Source: Chrysomallon squamiferum (lineage: Eukaryota; Mollusca; Gastropoda; Neomphalida; Peltospiridae). Taken from it: a stretch of 64,000 bases of DNA. The stretch is taken from NCBI GenBank assembly GCA_012295275.1, contig CM022677.1:13362889-13426888 (forward strand). Direction: 5' to 3'. Position numbers and translations under genes: made by a program. Below, one piece after another: positions 23,936 through 37,500 of the stretch (positions within the stretch are counted from its first letter, which is position 1; each line of letters opens with the position of its first letter). A model generated the notes under the pieces. That model worked only from the letters and a program-made list of their open reading frames with translations, did not search any database and was not told where the DNA came from.

Positions 23936-23960
23936 GTTATTGTTAATATTATGTAATGAT
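23608..23960. repeat. TG and TTA microsatellites
   Basis: TG tract at 23608-23676, then TTA/ATT triplets with interruptions at 23727-23955. Open frames across them are artefacts. Confidence 0.95.
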
Positions 23961-24219
23961 AGTCTTTGACTAGGAGTAGTGAGTATAAATAAAAAAAATA
24001 CAGAAAGGGTTTCCAAATTAAAAGTGTTTTTTTATTAAGAATATTAAAGGCTTGAGGTAATGTTATATTGATAACTAGAGGTAGAATGGTAACCTTTGAC
24101 TTAGTGGTTTAAGTTGGTGTACAGAGAGACATGCAGTGTTAGTTTACACTGAAACACTGATTAGTTTGTAGTCTGTGTAGAGATCATCTGAGAATAAAAG
24201 TCATTAATGTAATATTTTA

Positions 24220-25196
24220 TTATGTGTGTGTTTGTTTGTGTGTGTGTCTGAGTGTTTATGCCTGAGTGTTTGTGACTATGAGTGTGTGTCTGTGTGTGTA
24301 TGTGTCTGTGTGTGTGTATGTGTGTGTGTGTGTGTGTTATTTATATTTATATAAAAGGGTATAACTAGTTTCAGACTTAAGATAACAAAGTTACATTGCG
24401 GCTCTAAAGCAGAAGAATGCAATACACTGTAAAAGAGTAATTTAATGAGACATGGAAAGAGATGGTGTGTTAATCAGAAAGAACAGATACATAGAGTGTC
24501 TGTGATACTCTCAGTGTGAATGATATGTCAACTACAGTGTGTGTGTGTGTGTATGTGCATGTTAGTCTGTGTTTGCATATTATGTGTATATACGTTATTG
24601 TTGGTGAGTATATGTCTGTCTATATGAATATGTGACTAGATTAAAACATGACTTTATGTGTTTGTAGATATGCAATGTGTATGTATGTATGTATGTATGT
24701 GTCTATGTATTTATGTATTTTTAGGTGTGAGTATGTATGTGTATGTATGTATAGGTTTGTGTAGGTGTAGGTGTGAGTATGTATGTGTGTATATATATAT
24801 GTATGTATATATGTATAGGTGTGAGTATGTATGTGTATGTATGTGTATCTATGTGTATGTATGTGTGTATGTATGTATAGGTGTGTGTATGTGCAGGTGT
24901 GTGTATGTGTGTGAAACACTGGGTGGAGTTGTTGATTATTGCTGGTGTGTATATGTCTGTCTAGGTGAATGAGTATATGTGACAAGTTTAAAACATGACT
25001 GTGTATATGTGTTTATGTTTGCATATTAGCACATGTATGTGCATGTGTATTACAGTAATAGTACATATGGGATTGTGTATTTTATGACTATATGTATGAA
25101 ACTGGTGTATGTGTATGTTTTTGTTCATGTGCACGTGTATGTATATTTATGTGTATAATCTGTCTGGGAGACTGTTTATGTTTGTAGCCTATCCAG

Positions 25197-25235
<39 letters not shown>

Positions 25236-25477
25236 TGTCTGTAATATTATGTATGTATGTATATATATATATATATAATGTGTGTTTTGTGCATTGTGGG
25301 TGTGCATGTATGTGTATGAGTGTGTTTTGTGCATTGTGTGTGTGTGTGTATGTGTAAGAGTGTGTTTGTGTGTGTGTGTTTATGTAATGATGGTGAGCAG
25401 TTGTGACAGGGTGTTCCTCTGAGACACTGGGTGGAGCTGTTGATCAGGATAAATATTATTTATTTATTTATTTATAT

Positions 25478-25508
<31 letters not shown>

Positions 25509-25510
25509 CA
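24220..25510. repeat. TG / TATG / TTTA low-complexity tract
   Basis: Clusters of TG and GTAT repeats (24224-24340, 24533-24915, 25080-25380) and a TTTA run (25455-25509). Two copies of GAGACACTGGGTGGAG or a close variant lie near 24915 and 25421. Open frames read as Cys/Val/Tyr repeats and are not genes. Confidence 0.85.
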
Positions 25511-26850
25511 GATGACAACATTTGTTAAAAACTGGAAGTTTCAGCTTGATGTGATTGTTGTGAAAAGAAAATTTGATTGTTTGTGCTTAGATTAATCACT
25601 GGATTCATGTATATGTGTGGAAGTATAGGATTGAAAGATGGATGGATGATGAATAAGAGATATGAATGGATAAAGTAAAATGTTAGCCTGGTTAGAGATA
25701 AGGATAGATGATACATTCACATAATATCCAAATAGAATAACTCACTGAATGTGACAAATGCTGGACGAATGAAAGAATAAATGAATAGAAGCACGTGTAG
25801 TTGGATGAGCAGAAATGTGGTTAATTACAGGATGATATATTGATATATAAAATATTTTGTTCTAAATGTGTGACAGCATAGAGTGTTGTGTGTGTACTTT
25901 ATAAGATGTCTGTGAAGACAAATCAGTATTTCACATACTCACTCTCACTATTTGTACATTTAACAACCTCTAAATATCACTAATTAGTCTTTAAAATAAA
26001 ATGACAAATATTTACATTTTACAAAGTGTAAACAGTTAAGAGAAAAAGATTAACAAAAAAATACACATTGTAAAATAAATAAAATTACAAGGTAATGACA
26101 ATAAGAACAGAAATAATTTATTTTGAGAAACAAATATTCTAAGATTCAATATGATGTACACTGAGTTACTGATCTTTATTAAATCCTTCATGTAAATTTT
26201 CAGTGAGTTCTGTGGATCCTGATGTGCATGATGAGTGAAATCTATGAGAACTAAGTTAGAAGCAGTTCATCGTGTATATAGAATAAAGTGACAAAAGAAT
26301 CAAGATAAGACCATATTTTGAAAAAGCTGATGTTTAAAAGATTGTATATGAGGACAATCCATCAAAATGTGACTGTTTTAAAAAACTGACAGTGTTCACA
26401 CCAAGTGAATGAAATTCTTCAAAAATAAAAATATTGTCAAAGTAAATTGACCAATGCTGGGAGGACAAAGACAATTTCATCCATCTTTATTTGCCTGTCT
26501 CCCTCCTTCATTCATCTAGCTAAGTGTGTTAGATATGTATGTGTGTATGTGTTCGAATATGTGTTTTCTTATTACTGAGAGAAAATGGTTATATATGCAT
26601 AATGTGTGTGCAAGTGTGTATGTATTTTTGAGAGAGAGATAGATGAAAAGATGGACTGGAAGTTTGATAGACTGACAAATAGAGAGATATGTATAATGAG
26701 AGGGATATACAATTAGTGAGAGAGATTGACAGAGGATGAGGTATAGATGACAGATATACGGATAGATACAGAGATATGCAGAGAGCTATGTTGATATGTG
26801 TGTGAGAAAGAAAGTGTTAGTATGTTAATGTTTTAGTGATATAGGATGGG
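25511..26850. other. Non-coding stretch
   Basis: No gene. Short degenerate GATA/GAGA repeats from 26620. Confidence 0.5.
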
Positions 26851-26854
26851 AGTA

Positions 26855-27177
26855 TATGAATTAGAGTGAATTATGTTTGTGTATGTGTTTTATAGATAGA
26901 TAAAGAGATGGTAATGAGTATGTGAATTAGAGTGAGTTATGTTTGTGTATGTGTTTTATAGATAGATAAAGAGATGGTAATGAGTATGTGAATTAAAGTT
27001 AATTATGTTTGTGTATGTGTTTTATAGATAGATACAGAGATGGTAATGAATATTGAATTAGAGTTAATTATGTTTGTGTATGTGTTTTATAGATAGATAA
27101 AGAGATGGTAATGAATATATGAATTAGAGTGAGTTATGTTTGTGTGTGTGTTTTATAGATAGATAAAGAGATATACA
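26855..27177. repeat. 66-bp minisatellite, about five copies
   Basis: Units begin TGAATTAGAGTGAGTTATG and contain GTTTTATAGATAGATAAAGA and GATGGTAATGAGTATG. Units are tandem and differ by a few bases. Confidence 0.9.
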
Positions 27178-27844
27178 CACTGGCTGGCAGTAAATTGATT
27201 TGTAGATTGAAACCTAGAAAGAAAGATTTAGAACATTAGATATAGACTGATAGAGAAATAGATGAATAAAAACTGTTGTGTGCAAATTAATATAAGTGAA
27301 AGTCATGCATTTTCCAAAAAACTTTCAACTATAGTTTTGGATAAATTATGAGTGTTTGACAGATAGAGTGGTAGGTACATAGAATGACAGACAGACAGTC
27401 AGTCCCACATTGCTTGACTGACTGATTGAGAGACAGTTAACATTTATTCATCCATACGTAGGTAGATAGATGTGTTTGTCTGTGTATCTGTCTATTGAAA
27501 GACAGACAGCAGACACACACAGGAAGATATACAAACAGGGACATTTTAGAGAAAGCATTATGGTGGATGGACATAGGGGATAGACCAGTGGACAGAAAGT
27601 TTTTGTTTGGATTATCAATGACTTATTAATAGTAAAATAATTCCTAGAAGCTAAGATTACCCAAGATATTTCAATATACTCAGTCTTTCAAGGTATTTTC
27701 TTTTGACAATTCTGTATATCAAATATAAAAATATTTCATCATTTATTCCAAAATTTACTGTCATTTTTGAATACATTTTTAAATGTGACCAATTTGGAAC
27801 GGTTTCAAAAGTCCAGTTCTGTTGTAAATATCTCTGTGTGTATA

Positions 27845-27949
27845 TGTTTGTGTGTGTGTGTGTGTGTGCGTGTGTGTTTGTCTATCTGCTCTCTGTGTTT
27901 CAATGTATCAATCTGTCTGTCTGCCTGTCTATAAAATGTTTCTATGTAT

Positions 27950-28038
<89 letters not shown>

Positions 28039-28080
28039 TTATTTACACACATATACATAAACACACACACATACACACTG
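27845..28080. repeat. (TG)n, (CT)n and (TA)n microsatellites
   Basis: TG run at 27848-27880, CT at 27955-28021, TA at 28022-28037, then CA-rich sequence. Open frames are artefacts. Confidence 0.9.
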
Positions 28081-28394
28081 TGAATATATATATCAAGGAC
28101 ATTAATGGAAGTCTCTCTATCTTTTCAACATATACTGAGTCTTTCCTATAAAGGTAAATATGCATTGCTCCATTTATAACTATGAATAATATTAATTGTA
28201 AAACAAACAGAATATCTGCTTAATGTTGCCCTTTCTCACATTTCCTGTAATAAACCAGTTACAATTAATACATTATTAAATATTTTTCAATATTTTAGAC
28301 TTCTCATAATAAAATCAAAGATATAACTATTACACCTATAATTAATTCTAATATTCTATGTGGAATATTACCTTAACCTGGCACCTTTCCACCT

Positions 28395-28470
28395 GATAAT
28401 CCTATTTTAATGTTAATGTTTTCGTGGTTGGCGTCATAATGGCGTTGTTCTTAATGTCATAAAGATAAAT
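28395..28470. repeat. Single diverged unit of the ~130-bp dispersed repeat
   Basis: ATTTTAATGTTAATGTTTTC, GTTGGCGTC and GGCGTTGTTCTTAATGTC keep the block order of the 13.2-kb array. Confidence 0.4.
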
Positions 28471-28517
28471 TATGAGAGATTTGATTGTATCAATTAAAAT
28501 TATTATTAAATGTTTTA

Positions 28518-29088
28518 TGTTGCTGAGGATGGCAACATTTTAAGTAGGGAAGTGTGTAGAATGGACAAATAATAGCCATTGCTTCCTATTCTGTAAAGGT
28601 CAGATTATGTAATGTGTTAAAGTAATTAGTGGGGAGTAAGTGCTAGCAAGCTAGATTAAGATGTCTGCCTCCTATTGGGAACTTTCATGTGACATGACCG
28701 CATATGGCAATTTCTGCCTGGAATTTTTCGGGGGACGTTCTCAGAGCAAAAGGTTGCACTTTGGCCTTGGACATTGCAGGACTTAAACTATTGCTAGTGA
28801 AGGTGGTGACACCGGTATGTGTGTGTCTTGTATTCTTTTTTTACCTTTTTTTTTTTTTGTATTGGTTTGGTGTTTTTAGTTTGGAACTGTAGAATTTTTT
28901 TTATGATTTGTTTTTAATGAACCTGGTCAGTTTATCCTCCTTGGAGACGCCATTGTTACTATGTTGTAAATGTTAACATTGCTATATCAGGGATTACCTC
29001 GTATTAAAGCCCTTTAATTGGAAACCCCATCTTGTTTGTTTATTCCTTACTTAGCTAAGAGAACCGCTTGCTTCCAACCTCCGTTACA
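28518..29088 (+). mobile_element. Gypsy-type 5' LTR (571 bp)
   Basis: The segment begins TGTTGCTGAGGATGG and ends CCTCCGTTACA (TG..CA ends). An ATTAAA signal near 29003 and a T-rich U5-like end are where an R-U5 region would be. It is followed after two bases by a primer binding site. No second LTR was found in the window, so this is a 5' LTR with a truncated internal region. Confidence 0.5.
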
Positions 29089-29090
29089 TT

Positions 29091-29108
29091 TGGTGTCACA
29101 AGTGGGAC
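29091..29108 (+). promoter_or_regulatory. LTR retrotransposon primer binding site
   Basis: TGGTGTCACAAGTGGGAC directly follows the LTR end. TGG at the start pairs with a tRNA CCA end, and TGGTGTCA-AAGTGGGA is a common arrangement in Gypsy/Metaviridae elements. Confidence 0.5.
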
Positions 29109-29280
29109 TATAAGGCGGTTAGGATTAAACTGGTATTTAGAAATAGGTGAAAGTCAACCAATATCCTCACCTGACCAGGCCTACAGAAGATTTGATGTTG
29201 ATGATTATGCTAGACTACATGTTGATGACACAAGATTCCTAACTGAAGAGAGATACCTGATGTACATGATTCCAAACTGA
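29109..29280 (+). pseudogene. Truncated internal region of the LTR element
   Basis: An open frame reads RRLGLNWYLEIGESQ, PDQAYRRFDVDDYARLHVDD and ends at 29280. It sits where gag leader or gag would lie, but it is too short to assign and no further gag or pol follows. Confidence 0.3.
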
Positions 29281-31003
29281 TCCAAGAATATTTACCTTTT
29301 TTTTCACCCTTGAAGACTGAATGAAAACAGTAATAATAACATGTTTATTAGGATGTCAGCATTCACGTTAATATTAAGTTTAGAGGATGCTATAACTATT
29401 GGTAAACATTTCTTCAGGCCTACCTGTAGTTTAGATTGCGTAGCATATGCCATTGACTAATAGTTCATAAGCTAATAAGTTTTCTCAAGAGCACTTAGCA
29501 GGATATACATGATAATTATGCGTAACAAAACCAGCAAACTGTAAAGAAGTCAGAGCTAGAGGAGAGGGTATTATTTTTCTTTAAAAATTGAGAAATACAT
29601 TAATGTGCTTTTTTTTACGTGTTCATTATATATATATATCGATAATGTCCTTTTCTAAATTAATAACACTGCATTTTATTATTTGTTAAAAACAAAGAAA
29701 AAAGTTCAGCGAAAACAATGGTGCGATTTACACGTGAAATTTTACTACAGTTGATATGGGTAACTGTAAGTGATAACAACGATGATATTTACTCATACAG
29801 AAAACCCGAGTATTGAGAAATACAGAGTGTACACCAGAATCTTGCTACATTTCAGTTCTAAAATGTGCTCCAGTTTTGTTTATTATCTTATAAGTGGATT
29901 TATGTCAGCATGGTCCAGCATGCTTAGGTAGTTATAAAGATTTGTTCGGTATCATTCGTCATTTTCCGGCTGCGAAGGCAGTTGCATGTAAAATTATTAT
30001 TATGATACAGCTGAATGACAAAATTAGTATATTTTTATACTGTTCTTCGCCTCAGAAAATGTTTATAAAGGGTTGTCATTCATTTACTTATTTATTTATT
30101 GAAACTACTGTCGTAATCGAGACCTGTCTTCAACTCGCACCAGACCGTTTTACTCTTGAACGATGAACGATAAAAGAAAGAATAACGTTGTATAACAATA
30201 AATTTTCTTTTATTAATAATATTATTATTTCTCTTCAAAACAGACATCACAGGAAGAAATCCTACTTTTAGAAACTTGGGTCATGGTGTAAGATTCTAAT
30301 TATGTTTATGTAAATAATGTTCAGTTTCATAAACAATGGAAGTTTACTAAACATTTCTTTCTTTTTGTTTACAGTAAAGCTGGAGAAGTAAATATAATAA
30401 TCCTACATCTCAGTTTGGAAATGTGTTACAGTTTTGTTTTGTTATCTTATAAATGGATTTAAAATCACCACGGTGTGTGTGTGAGTGTGTGTGAAATAAA
30501 TATATTTTATTTCATTTTAATTTTAATTTTATTTTTTCATTTAACAGTGAAAAAACAATTATTTAAATAAAATACATATTTTGATGGATGTAAATAACTA
30601 TTTTAAAAATGTTAATTGAATTAATAAATTAATAAACTAAAATGAAAGTTACTAGTGTAATAATATCTCCCATGCACATGCGCAGTCTATAAAGATTTAC
30701 GTCAGCGGATTTAAATTCGGGTATAAATAAAACATCCAACGGTTTTACGTCAGTTGACATGCGAATGCCAATACTAGTAGGTCATATTTCTTTTTTTTTT
30801 TTTTTTTTTTTAAATTTATTTTTAGTCCAAAGTGAATTTTTTTTTTAAATTTATTATAATCAATAATAGCAGTTAACTGTATATTTAGTTAGTATTATTA
30901 TCATTATAAATAATTATTCTTCTATAAGAAGAGCAGTTACGAAATGAATTTGAATAAAATAACTTAACTTTCTTATTTTTATTTTATATTTATTTATTTA
31001 TTC

Positions 31004-31043
<40 letters not shown>

Positions 31044-31495
31044 GTTATTATTATTATTATTGTTATTTTAATTTCAAACAAAAATAACTGGGGGTTTTAA
31101 TTTCTAAAATCTAACTAAAAAATACGCTAAATAATGGAGACTCGCGAAATTTGCCGAGTACTGCCGGTCAATACAAACATATTTACTGGGCGAGGCCATT
31201 TTGGTAAAGGTTTTCTTTACTGATAAAGAAGAAATCAAACAATTCTGAAGACATTATTTTAAAACGCAATTAGGAAATTCCATCATGAAATTAAAAAAAA
31301 TAAAAAATAAAAAAACTATCATAATAATATTATTTAAAAAATAAATATGTGATTAAATGAAACAAAATAAACTGACAAATAAACACAATAAAATAAAGTA
31401 AGGAAATAGAGGAAAAAAGACAAATTACAAAATAAGCTGATTATTTAAAATAGATTTTTGCATTTCTCTATGTATCTGAGTGTATTACCTTTTAA
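29281..31495. other. Non-coding stretch
   Basis: No gene. Near 30675-30760 there are a CATGCGCAG motif and TATAAATAA, which could be a weak promoter, but nothing downstream supports it. A TTA run lies at 31008-31062. Confidence 0.45.
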
Positions 31496-31497
31496 TC

Positions 31498-31500
<3 letters not shown>

Positions 31501-31568
<68 letters not shown>

Positions 31569-31574
31569 TGTGTG
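31501..31574. repeat. (TC)n(TG)n microsatellite
   Basis: Uninterrupted TC then TG dinucleotides. Confidence 0.95.
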
Positions 31575-31605
31575 CTCTCAACATGACTATAACAACTGCT
31601 TATCA

Positions 31606-32353
31606 GATTTGTCGACTTATACATAGGTAATGCTTTTGTAGCTGTTGCTGAAGAGTCGCCATTTTGACTATTTTTTTGCTACGGGATGCATCTAAAATAA
31701 TCGCGGTCTTTCAGCTTTTCAAAAATATAATTTTATCCTATACAGAATTTTGAAAAATTAAATAACAAAACCAAATATGAATGTAAAACATGATATTCTT
31801 CCGTTTAATGACATAAAAATACATTTTAAAGCGAGAAAACCGTCAGTACGGCGTTATGCCTTACGGCGTCTTACAATGATCTAGGAATGCAGACTTCTCT
31901 GCCAAGTTGCACTAAATATCGGTCCTAATTTCATAAACAAAACTCACTTGTTTAATTGTAAAGAATTTGGTGAAATAATATTGCAATCGTCATTAATATC
32001 CACTACCGACAAATTTTCTAAATCACAGAACGGCTAAATATAACGGTAAGTTAGGTCTCCATGTTAGACCTATTACATTAAAGAGATACTATTTATGATA
32101 CATTTAGGCTATAGCTCGTGCAATACATGCATTTACGTTATTATGGTATGTTCGTGCAAGTTACAGCTCGTGCAAGTTATGTTACAGTAGGTGTACAATG
32201 TAGGCCTTCATGGCACTGTCACACTGGTTTAAAAATAGTGACGGTGCCTGGAATCTACAGTCGACTTATACACAAGTAATACCTAAAATGACGCAATTTT
32301 TGGTCTTAAAATACACATCGACTTATACATAAGGTCGCCTTGTACACCAGTAT
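31606..32353. mobile_element. Possible MITE with CGACTTATACA motifs
   Basis: GTCGACTTATACATAGGTAA (31609), GTCGACTTATACACAAGTAA (32262) and CGACTTATACATAAGGTCGC (32329) recur. Such CGACTTATA-rich ends are typical of some pogo/Tc1-mariner-related non-autonomous elements. No clean terminal inverted pair was delimited. Confidence 0.3.
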
Positions 32354-33340
32354 TAATATTAATATCAAATGAATGATTTTGTCAACTTTATATGTAAATA
32401 AATGTTAGCAGAGTTTGGAACACACAGTATGACATATTATGAAACAATTTCTTCAAAATGGCAATCCAAAACTTTGGAACAATTTGACCGAGAATTTTAA
32501 ATATTTTGTTTCTGAAATCAGGATAAAAAGTTACTCAACCTTGTAACCTAAACTGAAAATCACTTTTGAGTACCTAACAACTCCTCCAACAACAAAAAGC
32601 AACAAGAACAATAATATAGATAAAGAAAAAGTAACATTGATAATAACAATACTTGAAATATAAATATAAGTTTTAAAAGCTATGACACAATAAAGCCGCA
32701 AAAACTTGTCTGTCTGTATATAGAAAGGGCTTTCAAAGCAATAGCACTGTATTCAAAATTAGAAAAAATAGCAATACCCTATGTAGGTAAATCTATTATC
32801 ATAATCTAACAATCTGTCTATCTCTATAACCAATTAAATGTTGTTATGTTAATGTACTAATTAGCCATTCCCTTTGGAAATGTTGCCACCCCTACACCAC
32901 GGTGAGGTTCAGTACACGTAGGGGATGTTAGTAAAATAATAAATTTCATGATATGAAATCACATCACATATAAACCTTAAATATGTGTGTGTGTGTTTGA
33001 AAATAGATTTTAATTTATTTTGAATGCATTTTTAAAATCACTATCCACAAACAATTTAAACCCTGTACACCTGTCATTTTAGACGCGAAACTCACATTAT
33101 GTAATAAATTCATGCAAAGTTCCAAGCTATATGTTCATTATGTGAACATTAGCCCTGGTTGTGAAATCCTTGTGCAAAGATTAACGTTAGTGAAACAAAC
33201 AGATAAAACGTATAAGTAAAACAAAATGTACTGCAATTAAAAAATAAAATAAAAATAGAAATAGTTCTAACAACAGAAATACATTTAATAGATATTTTTG
33301 GATTATATATAATTTTGTTTTCTCCTACAATGTTATTGCA
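32354..33340. other. Non-coding stretch
   Basis: No gene. A splice-acceptor-like TGTTATTGCAG ends at about 33343, just before the RING reading frame. Confidence 0.5.
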
Positions 33341-33354
33341 GTTATCAATACGAA

Positions 33355-34047
33355 ATGGGAAAAGTAAGAGCGTCTAAGAAACGGAAAGCACAGGATGATG
33401 AGTGCCCTGAAAAGCCTCCAAAAGGGCGAACGATTTCCGAACGTGACCCTGGAGAAACATCATGTAGAGGACCAGGGAGATCAACATCTAGGAAACGGAA
33501 AGCACAGGATGATGGGCGCCCTGAAAAGCCTCCAAAAGGGCGAACGATTTCCGAACGTGACTCTGTAAAAGCAGCATCTGAAGAAAGACCAGGGATGTCA
33601 ACATCACCAACACCTAGCACTGCTGAATCAACACAACAGCCTGAATCAGATAAGTCACCTACTTGTTCTTTGTGTTCAGAATAATTTTTAGATAAGTGTC
33701 ATGCAGACTCGTGTTTACATGAATTTTGTTTCAGCTGTTTGGAGAGGTGGTCTAGAAGCAGAAGAAATTGTCCAGTTTGCTCTGCAAGATTCACCGCCAT
33801 CGTGTACAACTTAAGAGATGGAAACTGCGAGATGTTCACATTGCCACCTCTCAGAGTCAAAAGAGTCAGACGACATTCTGCAGCTGGATTCATCAGACGT
33901 ATATTTACGTTCATCGGTCGTATATTTACGTATATTAGTCGTATATTTACTTTTATTAGTCGTATATTTACTTCTCTGTTGTGGAAAATCTTATTTGTTC
34001 TAATCGAATTTTGTCTTCTGATAGGTCGTTTACTAGGATATGCGTAA
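33355..34047 (+). pseudogene. TOPORS-like C3HC4 RING-finger protein with one in-frame stop
   Basis: One frame runs from ATG 33355 to a stop at 34047, broken only by TAA at 33682-33684 (codon 110). Residues 8-62 hold two copies of a basic repeat (KRKAQDD, PEKPPKGRTISERD). The RING has C104-x2-C107, C120-x-H122-x2-C125-x2-C128, C139-x2-C142, so all eight zinc ligands survive; the stop lies between the second and third. The x10 loop and the CPVC-ARF-AIVYNLR continuation are like TOPORS and the ICP0 class of E3 ligases. The C-terminus has four 8-residue repeats (RIFTFIG/S type) and a hydrophobic end. A splice acceptor just before the ATG suggests an exon. One changed codon could be a polymorphism or sequence error. 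Confidence 0.65.
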
Positions 34048-34306
34048 TATTAGAAACCTTACAACGTTACTCTAGGTGTATTGCTTTAACTTCAGCTGGC
34101 ATCCTTCTGTCATTGTTTTATTTTATGATGATGATAGTAACAGTAATAGATACAGACATTTATTTGTAAAATATTTATTTGAAGTTGGTAATATCTGCAG
34201 TGATAATAACATTTTGTCCCTTTTGCCCCAGCATATCAGTGCTATAGGGATTGTTTTGATGATGTTGATGGCTGGTTGTATACTTACAGCTCCTTGCAGG
34301 GGTGAT

Positions 34307-34506
34307 NNNNNNNNNNNNNNNNNNNNNNNNNNNNNNNNNNNNNNNNNNNNNNNNNNNNNNNNNNNNNNNNNNNNNNNNNNNNNNNNNNNNNNNNNNNNNN
34401 NNNNNNNNNNNNNNNNNNNNNNNNNNNNNNNNNNNNNNNNNNNNNNNNNNNNNNNNNNNNNNNNNNNNNNNNNNNNNNNNNNNNNNNNNNNNNNNNNNNN
34501 NNNNNN
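34307..34506. other. Assembly gap (200 N)
   Basis: Exactly 200 unknown bases. The left arm of the large inverted repeat starts at the first base after the gap. Confidence 1.
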
Positions 34507-37500
34507 TCATTTAGATTCAGTGGACATCAGTTCTTGTAAATAGCTTTTTTCTACGATGACTGAAATAAAAATATTACATTCAAACATTTTAACAAGACCC
34601 ACTATAATTTTATATTTTATCATTTGAATCTGAAGTAATGTTTTCAACCAATAATAAGTACAGTTAATTTAACTGAAATAAAATAAAGTTTAATTATATT
34701 TATTTAAACAGTCTTGTTGGACCTCTATTTTTCATTGTATATATATATATATATATATTTTCTTTCTTAAAGCAGTAACTTCCATTTTACTTTTAATTAA
34801 GTACATAAATTAATATATTTTATAAAAATTGACAACAAGTAAGATCAGTAATATTTATCTGTTAATTTTTGAACATACATTTTCTAATTACAGTCCTTTT
34901 CTCCCAACTGCTGTATCAATGTCACGTTTTGTCTTTTTCTTTGCATCTACAGATACCATTATTTAAAAAAAGAAAATTATATATAATAATAATATTAAAA
35001 TATTCTCATATGGCATTAAATGATTTATATTTTACAGTTTATAAAGTCTAGTTGTAAACTGAATTACCTTTCCATTATACTCAGCATCTGATTTCAAACA
35101 CTTGAACTCATCTGAGTTTCTGAGTTTGTACAAATTTCTTTTAACACCACAAACTGGAGAAGCGATTGTTCTTCACTGAATTGTACTACAATGTTTAGTG
35201 TTCATAATCAGCAAGTTTCTTCAGTTTTGTGTCAAACTTTATAATTAACAAGATTGTTCACCATAAATAAACAAAATAATATTTTGGATGTCTTTTTTTC
35301 TTGGATTTTAATAATAAAGAGTTCACTTTGCTTTTATCTTTTTATTTATTTATTTTTAATTTCCAAAACATAGGATGTTGTATATAAGATTTTTGTTAAT
35401 AATAACTTTTCTGTTTTACTTATTTTCTTAATTATATTAGCTTAATTATATCTTTGAAACCAATAAAACCAGCAGTTTCAAACCTTTGGTCTGTAGAGAA
35501 TATTCTGCCCAGACAATATGGAAGCAACTGCAAGAATTCTGACATGATCACTTCGTGGACAACATGGACTGCAGTGGAAGTTCAGTCAGTCATCTGTAAA
35601 TATAACACAGAAGTACATGAATTATTAAAACTTATAATATACATGATTAATATTTATATGATTAATAGTTTGTTAAATTTTTAATTTATCAGTATTTAAA
35701 TTGATAAATGTTCTAATTACAACTAGTTTTAATAAATAAGAATCTGAAATGATCCCAGAGCTCACTTTATCCTTGAAACATTACCGTTTCCCATTCCACA
35801 CTGAGCTCCATTAATAATTTATCTTGTATTGTGTCTGCGCTGGGTCTTAAACCACCATTAATTTCTACAGATTTTGGAATAATGTTTTAAAGAAATAAAC
35901 AGTTTTATAAATTGTTAAATTCTAAATGAAAATTAGGATTATGTGATATCAGGTTTTAATTTTTGATCTTTTTTTTAAACATTTACAGTGTTTAAAGTTA
36001 AATTCTGTTAATTTACATCTAATAAAAATAACAATAAATAAATAATTAGTAAAATAATAGGTCTGTTTCAATAGCTATTATATCGAGGAGAAACGTGATT
36101 TATTAAAAAATTTTAGCTGCTTTTCCTAATTATTTTCTTTCCTTATTTTATTTTCTAGTCAAATTGGTTATCAAGTATTTTATTTCACAGTGGTAATCAC
36201 TGTAATAAAGTTAGAGAGAAAACTGTAAACTATGAATTAAACTGACTGCTGTGTTTTCTGTAGTCAATGTGTAAGTCAGTGTATGAAGTGTGGGTAGGCA
36301 CAGAATCAAATCACATTAGTGCTTACATCAGACTGTTTCTGGCTCCATTATAAAAGAAAGTGAAATGTGTCTTCCTGTCCATGTGTGCACACATAATTAA
36401 ACATTTCAGACAGAAAATACTTGAATCTAGAAAACACAATAGATTTAGATAATTAAACCATTCAACACAATCTGCAAATATTTCTGTTTTTCAGGTCAAA
36501 AGGATATTTTCTAAGTCATTCTCAGACAGTATTTACTAATAATAATTGTATTTATGTTTGTAGAGAGGAAGGAATGTGATGATATATTCTTCTAGATAAG
36601 ATGAACAACAAACTTGCCAAGTTGGGTCCTTTACTTTTCTGTAAAGTACTTTGTTTTCAAGAAATAATCTGTCCCATTGCCAGATTAGCATGAAGAAACC
36701 TGATTCTTCTAATCTTCTCTCAGCTCTGCATGATAGCCATGTAATACAGCAATCTCCTTATTAACATGTCTTTTGCCTGCATCACTGCTAGTTCTTCTAA
36801 AGCTGGGAGATGATGTTGTGGCTTCCATAGTTTCATTAAATTGTTCCATTAAATTGTTTACTGTGTGACTTTTCTTCCACCACCTTTTATAACGTGTCTC
36901 ATTGGTTGTGTAACTTCTGTATCTAGCAGTATCTCTAAAGCAGCTTCCACTGAAGTAGATGTCATTCTGTGAAATTTCTTCCTGGATAGGCCATCAGCAT
37001 TCTTATTGTGTTGAATGATATTTCACATCAAAATCAAATTGTGCCAGCTGAGACCCCCATGTTTATTCCACTGCATGTAGTTTTGTGTTATCAAGACGAC
37101 TTACTGGATTGTTGTCTGTATATATGGTAAATTGATGTTTGAGAAGATAATTTTCAATCTTTTCAGTCACAGCTCATTTCAGACAAGCTCTAATTTCCTG
37201 GAACTGTTATTATTCATGTTTCTCTCAGTGGGTCTCAAGCTCTGTCTAACATATGTAATTTCTTCCCTTTGCCCATTTTGCTCCTGTGACAGTACTGCTC
37301 CCACTTCCTGAAAACTTGAAAAGTTCACTGAAATCAGCGTTTCCTGATATTGGAGCTGAAGTTAACTTCTCTTTTAAAAGTATCTCTTTTGACAACTCTT
37401 GTACCAAGCACCCTTTAACAATTCTTGATTTTTTCTTATCTCAGAACCTGTTCACCAAAGAATGCAAAGGTCGAGCAGTAACTGAGAATCCTTTAATGTA

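Noticed and set aside
24641-25357. Cys/Tyr/Val- and His/Thr-rich open frames
   Set aside because: They follow TG and GTAT repeats on both strands and show no domain.
26855-27177. Regularly spaced repeats as a CRISPR array
   Set aside because: Units are directly tandem with no unique spacers, and the sequence is eukaryotic.
34076-34543. Open frames crossing the N gap
   Set aside because: The frame continues only because N codons are not stops.
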